From contig JAFGDD010000014.1 of NCBI GenBank assembly GCA_016932315.1, positions 1 to 64,000 of the forward strand: a stretch of 64,000 nucleotides of DNA. The letters run 5' to 3'. Shown here in pieces: positions 24,375-32,061 of the stretch. The position numbers and the translations under genes are program-made. This DNA is from Candidatus Woesearchaeota archaeon. Lineage in GTDB: Archaea > Nanobdellota > Nanobdellia > Woesearchaeales > SM23-78. How positions within the stretch are numbered: the first letter of the stretch is position 1; each line of letters starts with the position of its first letter. Below the pieces are notes generated by a model that had not been told where the DNA came from, ran no database searches, and saw only the letters and a program-made list of their open reading frames with translations.

Positions 24375-25232
24375 ATGACAGAAAAAATTAATGAGGATAA
24401 AGCATTGGTTGTTTTTCAGGATAAGAAGATAAGGAGAACATGGCATAATGACGAGTGGTTTTTCTCTGTTGTGGATGTTGTTCAGGCTTTGACAGAGAGT
24501 GCTGATGCTAAAGACTATTGGTATAGGTTAAAACAAAGAGAGGTAGAATCAAGCGGAATTGAACTATCGACATTTTGTCGACAGTTGAAATTGCCAGCAG
24601 AAGATGGTAAGCTAAGGGAGACTGATTGCGCCAACACTAAGAATATGTTCAGAATCATACAGTCCATTCCTTCTCCTAAGGCTGAGCCTTTCAAGCTTTG
24701 GCTCGCCAAAGTGGGCTATGAGCGCGTGCAAGAAATCCAGAATCCTGAGCTAGCTCAGAAGAGGATGAAAGAGCTTTACAAGGCCAAGGGTTATTCTGAT
24801 GAGTGGATTGAGAAGCGAGTAAGGGGCATAGCTGTCAGGCAGGAGTTAACTGATGAGTGGAAAAAGCGCGGAGTTGATGAGAAAGTCGAGTTCGCAATCC
24901 TTACTAATGAGATAAGCAAAGCCGCTTTCGGAAAAACAGTTGAGGAATACAAGCAATTCAAAGGTTTAAACAACCAGAACCTAAGGGATCACATGAATGA
25001 CTTGGAAATTATATTTACCATGCTTGGGGAGGCTTCTACAACTAAGATTGCTAAGGGTAAAAACGCTCAAGGATTCGGTGAGAATAAAGCTGCTGCTAAG
25101 AAGGGCGGGAGAATTGCAGGTGATGCGAGAAAAAATCTTGAGTTAGAGTCAGGTGAAAACGTCGTAACTCCTGAGAATTATTTACATGAACAGGAGCACT
25201 TGAGAAGGAAAAGAATTCATCATCGAAAATGA
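24375..25232 (+). CDS. Bro-N domain (phage antirepressor-like) protein
   Basis: 285 residues. The first 110 match the Bro-N fold (IRRTWHNDEWFFSVVDVVQALTE, then a LKLPAEDGKLRETDC region), which binds DNA in viral BRO and antirepressor proteins. The C-terminal part (about 125-285) is helical and basic, with a GRIAGDARKNLE segment and a His/Arg-rich end, and has relatives in bacterial and archaeal chromosomal Bro-N proteins. It suggests past contact with viruses or mobile elements. No phage structural genes adjoin it. Confidence 0.82.
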   Translation: MTEKINEDKALVVFQDKKIRRTWHNDEWFFSVVDVVQALTESADAKDYWYRLKQREVESSGIELSTFCRQLKLPAEDGKLRETDCANTKNMFRIIQSIPSPKAEPFKLWLAKVGYERVQEIQNPELAQKRMKELYKAKGYSDEWIEKRVRGIAVRQELTDEWKKRGVDEKVEFAILTNEISKAAFGKTVEEYKQFKGLNNQNLRDHMNDLEIIFTMLGEASTTKIAKGKNAQGFGENKAAAKKGGRIAGDARKNLELESGENVVTPENYLHEQEHLRRKRIHHRK

Positions 25233-25280
25233 GTCATAAACATTAATCTGCTTTTTCACTGCAAGTTATAAAAACAATTA

Positions 25281-26699
25281 TCAGAAGAATCCTGAGAACA
25301 TTCCTTTTATCAGGATTGATGCTATGGTGTAAAGGATGACGGATACGACTATGTATGACGGAATGCTGGATATGCCTTCTTTCACTCTGCCTTTTTTTAT
25401 AACGCTTACAATAGCTGCTGATGAGAGCGATGATATTATGAGCATCAAGTAGGAGAATAATCTGAAGTCGCTTAATTTTATTGAGTTTCCTGAGAAGCTG
25501 AAAGCAAACATTGAGCTTGATACTGTGCTAGTAGTGCCTAGCTTGCTGGTTATACCTTGAATTATAACTAATAATTGGGTTGCTAGCGCAAATAACACTG
25601 GCGCAGCTATTATGGTTGCGAATATTATGAAGATGACGTAAGTCGTAACATTAGCTGCCATTTCCTTCTTTAGAATCTTAGTCTCTTCTATATCAAGTGA
25701 TATCTTGTTAAGCAAGTCTGCCATTTCCCCTCCTGCAGCCATTCCCTCAAGCAGCAAGCTTATAGACCTCTTGATTGTCTTGGACTCATACTTGTCTGCA
25801 AAGTTGGTGAGCGCCACGCCAAGGTCTTCTCCTGCCATGGTGTTCTTGGCAACAGTCTCAATCTCTTTGGCTAATACTCCAAATCCAGGCCTTACAGCAT
25901 ACCAAAGAGCCCTGTCTATTGGCATGCCTGCGCTTATGTTAGAGCTGGCTAATTGCAGGAAGTCAGGGAATACTTCCTCTACTGCCCTTGTTCTTCGGAA
26001 TATCTTCATGTCTAGATAAAATAAATAGCCTACCCATATGAGAGCTAGAATCAGGAAGAATGCTGTAAGCCAGAAGCCAATGAGGAATATGAAAAGGTTA
26101 GCGAGCCCTTTGTGTGAGTAAATGTTAAGTATTATAACCAAGGCAGTCAGGATTAGGCAGAGCACTATATCTATCATGAAAATCTTTTTTGCGGCCTGTT
26201 TGGCATCAGTGTTCTCAAGACCTGCCTTTTCCAAATAGTTCTGGAGGCTTATAACTTTGACAAATCCTCGTATTGAGAACTTCTTTTTCTTCTTCTTGAA
26301 CAAGTCCTTGCTTTTCAGGCTCTTAAGCTGGTTGAATTTCTTACTGAGGCTCTTGTCTTTCTTTATCTTATCCTCAATCTCCTTTTCTTCCTGCTTGGAC
26401 TTTTCTGCTGCCTTGATTCTTGCTTCTGCCTTAGCAATCTTAGTCTCATGCTTATCCTGCTTAGCATCTTTTTTTATTTCTGCCTTCTGTTTATTTTCCT
26501 TTTTCCAGAAAAACCATTTTTTCTTTTTCTCAACCTGAGCCAAAGCTGGCTGCTCACCTGATTTTTTTTCTAACTTTAATTCTTCTGGTTTTTGCTCTGC
26601 TTTTTCTTTTTCTTTTTCCTGCGTTCTGCCAGCTAGCTTGTCCTCTAATGCCTGCAACTCCTTTTTTTCTTTTTTATTCTTGAAAGGATTAAGGTTCAT
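25281..26699 (-). CDS. Type IV pilus/T2SS platform protein (TadC/FlaJ-like) with charged N-terminus
   Basis: 472 residues. Residues 1-145 are an extremely Lys/Glu-rich cytoplasmic extension (coiled-coil-like). Then come transmembrane helices near 175-235, a T2SSF cytoplasmic domain (EVFPDFLQLASSNISAGMP, about 245-345) and further membrane helices to the end. Such proteins anchor the assembly ATPase. It pairs with the second platform protein at 26752 and the ATPase at 27635, all on one strand. The charged extension is unusual for the family. Confidence 0.88.
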   Translation of the reverse strand: MNLNPFKNKKEKKELQALEDKLAGRTQEKEKEKAEQKPEELKLEKKSGEQPALAQVEKKKKWFFWKKENKQKAEIKKDAKQDKHETKIAKAEARIKAAEKSKQEEKEIEDKIKKDKSLSKKFNQLKSLKSKDLFKKKKKKFSIRGFVKVISLQNYLEKAGLENTDAKQAAKKIFMIDIVLCLILTALVIILNIYSHKGLANLFIFLIGFWLTAFFLILALIWVGYLFYLDMKIFRRTRAVEEVFPDFLQLASSNISAGMPIDRALWYAVRPGFGVLAKEIETVAKNTMAGEDLGVALTNFADKYESKTIKRSISLLLEGMAAGGEMADLLNKISLDIEETKILKKEMAANVTTYVIFIIFATIIAAPVLFALATQLLVIIQGITSKLGTTSTVSSSMFAFSFSGNSIKLSDFRLFSYLMLIISSLSSAAIVSVIKKGRVKEGISSIPSYIVVSVILYTIASILIKGMFSGFF

Positions 26700-26751
26700 T
26701 TTACAAACTCAAATGTCTGATTGTATCGATAGTATCAAACTTTGTATCAAA

Positions 26752-27546
26752 TCATATCTCCATGGGCGGCCTTGCTGATTTTATTATTGCTAGGAACATT
26801 AGCTGGACAAATCCTACCATGCACGCAACTATTATCAGGAATACCATTGGAAGAGTGAATCCCATGAAAGTAGATAATACTATGAGTACTGTTGTTCCAA
26901 GGCTCGGCACTATTACAGCCATCATCATGTAAAACATAGCTAAGGGATTGAGTTTTCTGCCGTACTCCTTAACTGCAATCTGCTGCTGCCTCACAATCTG
27001 GTCCAGCACAGCATTCAATGAGTCAGCAACATCTGCTCCTGTGCGCATGGCATTGAGCACCTGCCACATCATTTTTCTGAGCTCAGGTGAAGGAGTAAGG
27101 GTAATGGCCTCATTAAGGGCGTCCTCCATGGTGGTGCCAAGGTTGACTTTCTCAACAATCTCATTAAAGAAAGGCCCTATTACATCATAATTCCTGCTCA
27201 GATTAACAAAAGCATTATACAAAGGAACTCCTGACTGCAGCTCAATTATCAGGAATCTGCCTGCAAATACTATCTCTTGGTTTATATTCCTCTTCATCTT
27301 CTCTATCTTAACGTCGACAAACCTCAGGAAATAAGCGAATGATATGAAGAATACGGGCAGGAAGAGCAGGAACACAGCCGGTTTCTTGACAAATGCAAAA
27401 GCAATTATTAATAAACTAAAGCTGAGGAATAGTGACGTCTGGAAAGTTTTCTTGACATAGTGCTCAGGATCCTCATTTATTCTGGCTCTTTCCAGCTTTA
27501 GTTTTAGCTCAGGAACATTCCTTGCCAGTATCTTAAAGAAACTCAT
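26752..27546 (-). CDS. Type IV pilus/T2SS platform protein (TadB/FlaJ-like)
   Basis: 264 residues: two N-terminal membrane helices (about 35-72), a T2SSF domain (FAGRFLIIELQSGVPLYNAF, about 92-200) and two C-terminal helices (about 205-255). It is shorter than its neighbour at 25281 and lacks the charged extension. Two platform proteins beside one ATPase match Tad-like archaeal pilus systems. Confidence 0.88.
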   Translation of the reverse strand: MSFFKILARNVPELKLKLERARINEDPEHYVKKTFQTSLFLSFSLLIIAFAFVKKPAVFLLFLPVFFISFAYFLRFVDVKIEKMKRNINQEIVFAGRFLIIELQSGVPLYNAFVNLSRNYDVIGPFFNEIVEKVNLGTTMEDALNEAITLTPSPELRKMMWQVLNAMRTGADVADSLNAVLDQIVRQQQIAVKEYGRKLNPLAMFYMMMAVIVPSLGTTVLIVLSTFMGFTLPMVFLIIVACMVGFVQLMFLAIIKSARPPMEI

Positions 27547-27634
27547 CTCCTAATTGCACCCCCTCTTTGATATGATTGTAATATGATTAAAAAAAATTTG
27601 AATGATAATTTGAATGATAACAAACTGAACAAAA

Positions 27635-29206
27635 TCATTCTGTGAACTTCTTATTAGCGTTTACATACTTCATTATTAAATCCTTGTCAGTATAATATTC
27701 TGCAATTATCTTTCCTACTTCATCAACATTTGTGATTTCGTTCTTTACAAGATAATTAAGCACCTTCTCCTTGTCTTTCAAATCACGCTTCATCTCTGCG
27801 TCGCTCATGCCTGTGAATAGCTTGATAGTCTTGAATAAAGCCTTGGAAGGGTTCTTCTTAACCAATGTGTCTTTTTTCTCATCGTACATCATTAGAGTAT
27901 TGGCAGTTGAATCATTAAGTATTTCTGCAATCTGGAAAGTCCTTCTCTTGCCAGTCCTCCTATTCCTGAACTGCACAACAATTAAGCTGATAGCTGGCAA
28001 CAATATTTTTGGGACATCAATAGGCGGGTTGGTAAGCCTATCAATGGTTTGCTCTGCATTGTTAGCGTGAAAAGTAGCATAAACAGAGTGGCCGGTGTGA
28101 ATGGCTTCAAACAGGGTCTCAGCCTCCCTCTTCCTTCTCACTTCTCCTACGAGAATCCTATCAGGCCTCATCCTTAAGCTGTTGACGAGCAAGTCTTCCA
28201 TTGATATTTCTCCCTTGCCCTCTGCATTTGCAACTCTTGTGTTCATTGGCACCCAGTGCAGGAATTTTGGCAGTCTTATCTCCCTAGTATCCTCAATACT
28301 TATGATTCTCTGGTTTGGCGGGAAAAAGTCAGCAAGGCAGTTAAGCGCAGAAGTCTTTCCGCTGGCAGTTCCTCCTGATATTATCGCGCTCATCTCATAC
28401 TGCATAGCCATCCATATTATGGCAGCTGCTTCCACTGAGATGGTCTTGGTCTGGATGAATTTTGTAATAGTCCAAGGATCTCGTGAGAATTTCCTGAAAG
28501 TGAGTGTGTTGCCATAAGTGCTTATAGGCATTAGTGTTGCATTAACTCTATCGCCTTCTTCAAGGTGGGCGTCAAGCAAAGGCTCGAGCACAGTAATCTG
28601 CCTTCCTACTTTTCTACCAATAATGCTGGCATAATGCCTGGTTTGCTCCTCATCCCTGACAAACACATTGGTCTTAAGCCAGCCGTGCCTTCTGTGATAA
28701 ACCCATATTGGCTCTGTAGCGTCATTAACAACAACTTCCTCAAGTTGATGATCATTCATAACAAACTCGATCATCCCAAGCCCCAAACTCTTTGTAAGCA
28801 AGTAGCTTGTAAGGAATCCCTTGGTCTCCTCGTCAAGGTCAGGAAAGTACTTGTTGATAAGGTCGGCAATTGTTTCCTCGAACTGGCTCTCAATCATCTG
28901 AGTCTTCTTAATATCAGTCAAGTCCACCATTTCAAGGTTGACAGCCTTGATAAGCTCCTGCCTAATCCTTTCTAGCATGAATTCTGTAGTCTTAGAAATG
29001 CTTGCAATACTGACCTCATAAAGTGGGACAAACTCTCCTTTCCTCTTAACTACAGTCACCTTTATAGGCACATTCTTAGCCTGATATTCATAGCTATCTA
29101 TAAGCTTACCCTCACCAGAAGAGTCTGTTGTAGATGCAGCATCCTTTTCTTTTGCTTCAGAAACCTTTCTCTTCCTTTCTCGCTTAGCTTTCTTCTTAGT
29201 AGCCAC
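27635..29206 (-). CDS. Pilus assembly ATPase (VirB11/TadA/PilT-like)
   Basis: About 523 residues. After a basic N-terminus come an N-domain, Walker A GGTASGKTS (about 279-287), an IEDTREI Asp box, Walker B in RILVGEVRRKREAETLFEAI and a HATFHA-like HSVYATFHANN His box. The C-terminal part (about 430-523) is a helical extension seen in archaeal secretion ATPases. The start is taken as GTG at 29206, 9 nt after a GAGGTG site. It powers pilin assembly. Confidence 0.92.
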   Translation of the reverse strand: MATKKKAKRERKRKVSEAKEKDAASTTDSSGEGKLIDSYEYQAKNVPIKVTVVKRKGEFVPLYEVSIASISKTTEFMLERIRQELIKAVNLEMVDLTDIKKTQMIESQFEETIADLINKYFPDLDEETKGFLTSYLLTKSLGLGMIEFVMNDHQLEEVVVNDATEPIWVYHRRHGWLKTNVFVRDEEQTRHYASIIGRKVGRQITVLEPLLDAHLEEGDRVNATLMPISTYGNTLTFRKFSRDPWTITKFIQTKTISVEAAAIIWMAMQYEMSAIISGGTASGKTSALNCLADFFPPNQRIISIEDTREIRLPKFLHWVPMNTRVANAEGKGEISMEDLLVNSLRMRPDRILVGEVRRKREAETLFEAIHTGHSVYATFHANNAEQTIDRLTNPPIDVPKILLPAISLIVVQFRNRRTGKRRTFQIAEILNDSTANTLMMYDEKKDTLVKKNPSKALFKTIKLFTGMSDAEMKRDLKDKEKVLNYLVKNEITNVDEVGKIIAEYYTDKDLIMKYVNANKKFTE

Positions 29207-29349
29207 TAAAAAACCCACCTCTTTTCCTAGCCAGCACAGTAATTATAATATGAATAATCTGCTCTTAACTAACTAACCTTACGTTATGAGAAAGTATATA
29301 TAAATATTACTATTAAATCTTATTATTTAAATTATTAATTGGTTACTTG

Positions 29350-29394
29350 AGAGAAATTCTGTGCCTGTTCGCATTCAAATAACAGAGAAATTCT
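29350..29394. repeat. Direct repeat upstream of the ATPase operon
   Basis: AGAGAAATTCT occurs at 29350-29360 and 29384-29394, 34 bp apart, in the 222-nt gap 29219-29440 upstream of the ATPase gene. The gap otherwise holds AT-rich promoter-like DNA. Each copy is partly palindromic (GAGAAATTCTC in the second), so an operator is possible. Confidence 0.35.
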
Positions 29395-29440
29395 CAGATG
29401 AAACAATAGATGAAACAAGCTAAACTAAACAAGTAAAGAA

Positions 29441-30601
29441 TTAATCCTTTCTGCTTATGTACTCTGTTAATTCATCAACTTTCTTAACGAACGAGCCTTT
29501 CTTCTTATCAAGCTCATCAAAGCTCTTCTCCAAGTCCTTGGTATAATTTTTAACATCACTGCTCTTAAGCGAGAGGTTGAAGCTCTTGGCTTTGCTGATT
29601 AATGCCTGCATCGCCTTCTCCAACTCCATTTTGTCCTTGTCTAAATCATTAATAAGCTCCTCTGTCTTAGCTTTTTTATCAAAGAAAGTCTTGAATTTCT
29701 CAGATGCTTCCATGCTCTGAAGCCTATACTTATCAATCTCCTTGTTCTTAGCAGCAATCTTCTTGAGTACAGACTCCTGTACTGCAAGAATTTTGTCCTC
29801 CTTTTCCTTTGCAGCCTTCATTACAGGCTCGAGTTCTGAGCTCATCCTTAACTTCAAGTCCTTCTGCAGCTTGTCCGCTTCCTTAACATCAGTGTTCATC
29901 TTTAGGAGTGACCCCCGAATGCTACTTTTCTGAGCTAGAATCTTATTATCAATGGACTTAACGATCTCCTGCAAAGCATCAATTCTCTTCCTGAGGTTAT
30001 CACCTCTTTTCTCTAAATAGCTCATCTCAACCTTTGCTTCCTCGATCTTTGAACGTTCAATGCCAAGATCATCCATGTAATCATCATACTTTTTCTTCTG
30101 CTCATTAATCTGTTTACGGACATTCTCTATCATGTCCTGAAAGTCAAGCCTCTGCTGGATTATGTCCTTGTCAATGTTCTTCTTCAAGTCCTCATAATGC
30201 CTTAATTCCTGTAACTCCTCTCTTACCTGGTCAATGTCGCTGCCAATTGATTCCTTAAGCTTGCCAAACTCCTCTTTTATTTTGTCCAAGCCTTCAGATT
30301 CCCTTTGCAAGGATTGCAGTGCAGTCTCAACCTTTCTTGTGAAAGCATCCTTCTTAGAAGAGTACTCTTTTGCTTTCTTCTCAACTTCTCCTTTGGAAAG
30401 CTTTCTCTCGCAAAGATAAGTCTTGCTAAGCTTGTACTCAATTGTTATTAAGCCCTCATCCTCAAGAAAATCAGCCCATTCCTGAACCACAGGTAGGCTA
30501 ACACCGAGCTCAGAAGCAGCCTCGTTAATGCTCACTCTTTGGCGCCGGTTAATCAGGTCAACCAGCTTGTCAACGCCAGTCTCAATGTTCTTCTGAGCCA
30601 T
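29441..30601 (-). CDS. Winged-helix plus long coiled-coil protein
   Basis: 386 residues. A winged helix-turn-helix (about 10-65, VSINEAASELGVSLPVVQEW and EDEGLITIEYKL) is followed by about 300 residues of heptad-rich Lys/Glu coiled coil. No signal peptide or membrane helix is present. It sits inside the pilus locus on the same strand, so a cytoplasmic scaffold or regulator for pilus assembly is possible. No named family is recognised. Confidence 0.7.
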   Translation of the reverse strand: MAQKNIETGVDKLVDLINRRQRVSINEAASELGVSLPVVQEWADFLEDEGLITIEYKLSKTYLCERKLSKGEVEKKAKEYSSKKDAFTRKVETALQSLQRESEGLDKIKEEFGKLKESIGSDIDQVREELQELRHYEDLKKNIDKDIIQQRLDFQDMIENVRKQINEQKKKYDDYMDDLGIERSKIEEAKVEMSYLEKRGDNLRKRIDALQEIVKSIDNKILAQKSSIRGSLLKMNTDVKEADKLQKDLKLRMSSELEPVMKAAKEKEDKILAVQESVLKKIAAKNKEIDKYRLQSMEASEKFKTFFDKKAKTEELINDLDKDKMELEKAMQALISKAKSFNLSLKSSDVKNYTKDLEKSFDELDKKKGSFVKKVDELTEYISRKD

Positions 30602-30681
30602 AAAAAACCTCTTTTTTAACCTTAATTCCAGCCATTATTTTTGTGGGTATAAAAACTTTTCTAAAAATTAAACTGTGTTAA

Positions 30682-31020
30682 TCAAAATCGAATTAGATCC
30701 TTTATTTTTGTCTTCCCAACAAATCCAACAGGCAGCTCAATCACATACATCGCCTTGGCTTTTGGCAAGTAGTAGCTGAAGGGCTTGAAATCTTTTTTTA
30801 TGTCAACTACTTTCTTGTTCTTATCAAGGAAAAGAACATCAATGGGAAAAAATACAAAGAGCATGTGAAGGTCTGCCCTCCTCTCATTGTTAAAAATAAA
30901 AACTAGTCCGTAGTCTGGCTTCTTGAAATGAAACATCAAGCCAAAAGCTTTTGAGAATACGTCCTTACACAACTTTGACTTTTTTACTATTATGAACTTG
31001 CATGTTTGGTTAATGATCAT
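30682..31020 (-). CDS. DUF192 family protein
   Basis: 112 residues with the DUF192 pattern: SKAFGLMFHFKK near 24-35, an HMLFVFFPIDVLFLD stretch near 52-66 and an AMYVIELPVG end. The family is small, all-beta and of unknown function, often exported or lipid-linked elsewhere, but no signal is seen here. It lies between the coiled-coil gene and the pilus accessory genes. Confidence 0.8.
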   Translation of the reverse strand: MIINQTCKFIIVKKSKLCKDVFSKAFGLMFHFKKPDYGLVFIFNNERRADLHMLFVFFPIDVLFLDKNKKVVDIKKDFKPFSYYLPKAKAMYVIELPVGFVGKTKIKDLIRF

Positions 31021-31056
31021 TTTTGATTGACGGAAATTCTTTCAAAACTCTTTCTT

Positions 31057-32061
31057 TCAGCATACAATGTGAGGTATATCCGCAATACAATAGTAGTCTG
31101 TCGGCGAGGTGTGGTTTGAGTCTATCTGAAACCAGTCCTTGATAGGGTCCATATCATCATAGTCACATGTCACATTATCGTATCCGCTAGCATTTCCAAA
31201 GAGTATATAATCGACGATGCTCTTGGTACTTGTATAGTTTACCAGCTGCACTTCAAGCTCGTGTATGTTAACCAGGCTTTCTATGCCGTAGGGCGAGGAT
31301 GACCAATTGCCTTCCATTCTCATCAAGAAATCTGGCGCTAGAGGGTTGGCTATGTAGTACGAGTTGTTTATGTGAATCTGCAAGTTGGTGGTGTCGTTGC
31401 CTCCGATTACGAACTCTGTCATATTAGTCTCCCTTATTGTGTTAGGCACCCTGCCGTAAGTGGCGACGCTGTAGACAGGATCTCTGATATTGCTGAGCGA
31501 AACTTCTGCGCTGTATATCTTAGCGAAATTCCAGTTCGCCAATCCTTTTCTGTCTGTTATGTCAACCAGCGTTGTAACGTTTACAGTCACGCTCCATGGA
31601 GACTGATGATAAAGAGTGATGTCTGTTACATTGATTGTGATGTCAATTCCTATCCTGCCAGCAATAATTTTAAGCCTGTCAAGGTAGTCCTTGTAAGTCG
31701 CGTTGATGAGCACATCAACCTGTGTGTTGTTTACTGTACCATTATAAAACGCAAGCTGGAAGGTTTCATGCAGTTGGCTGCGATTATTGAAGTATTGGCC
31801 TGAGCGCGCCACATAATCTTCCATGGCAATTAATGCCCTGAAGCCTGAGATATATATGACTCTGTCAGAATCAGCATCTATGCTCTTGATAAAGTCATTG
31901 ATGGTTCTCAGCCTGGTCTCCACCACCTGCTGCCTTTTAGTGTACCTGTATTCCTTATATGCTATGAAAATAAATATCATTACCATTATGAATACTGAAG
32001 CGAGCAATAAGTAGAACATGCCTTTCTTGTTTTTGGATAAATTGTTGATTCTCATTCTCAT
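31057..32061 (-). CDS. Exported pilus-locus protein with one N-terminal membrane helix
   Basis: 334 residues starting MRMRINNLSKNKKG, then a hydrophobic helix (about 14-35) and a large extracytoplasmic domain rich in Asn-X-Thr/Ser sites, with paired Cys at the C-terminus. The ATG overlaps the stop of the VWA gene (ATGA), so the two are coupled; an in-frame upstream Met would lie inside that gene. It probably assembles with the VWA protein at the cell surface. Confidence 0.7.
   Translation of the reverse strand: MRMRINNLSKNKKGMFYLLLASVFIMVMIFIFIAYKEYRYTKRQQVVETRLRTINDFIKSIDADSDRVIYISGFRALIAMEDYVARSGQYFNNRSQLHETFQLAFYNGTVNNTQVDVLINATYKDYLDRLKIIAGRIGIDITINVTDITLYHQSPWSVTVNVTTLVDITDRKGLANWNFAKIYSAEVSLSNIRDPVYSVATYGRVPNTIRETNMTEFVIGGNDTTNLQIHINNSYYIANPLAPDFLMRMEGNWSSSPYGIESLVNIHELEVQLVNYTSTKSIVDYILFGNASGYDNVTCDYDDMDPIKDWFQIDSNHTSPTDYYCIADIPHIVC

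Noticed and set aside
28101-28517. Plus-strand frames opposite the pilus ATPase
   Set aside because: They are antisense to strongly conserved ATPase motifs and have no promoter or homology.
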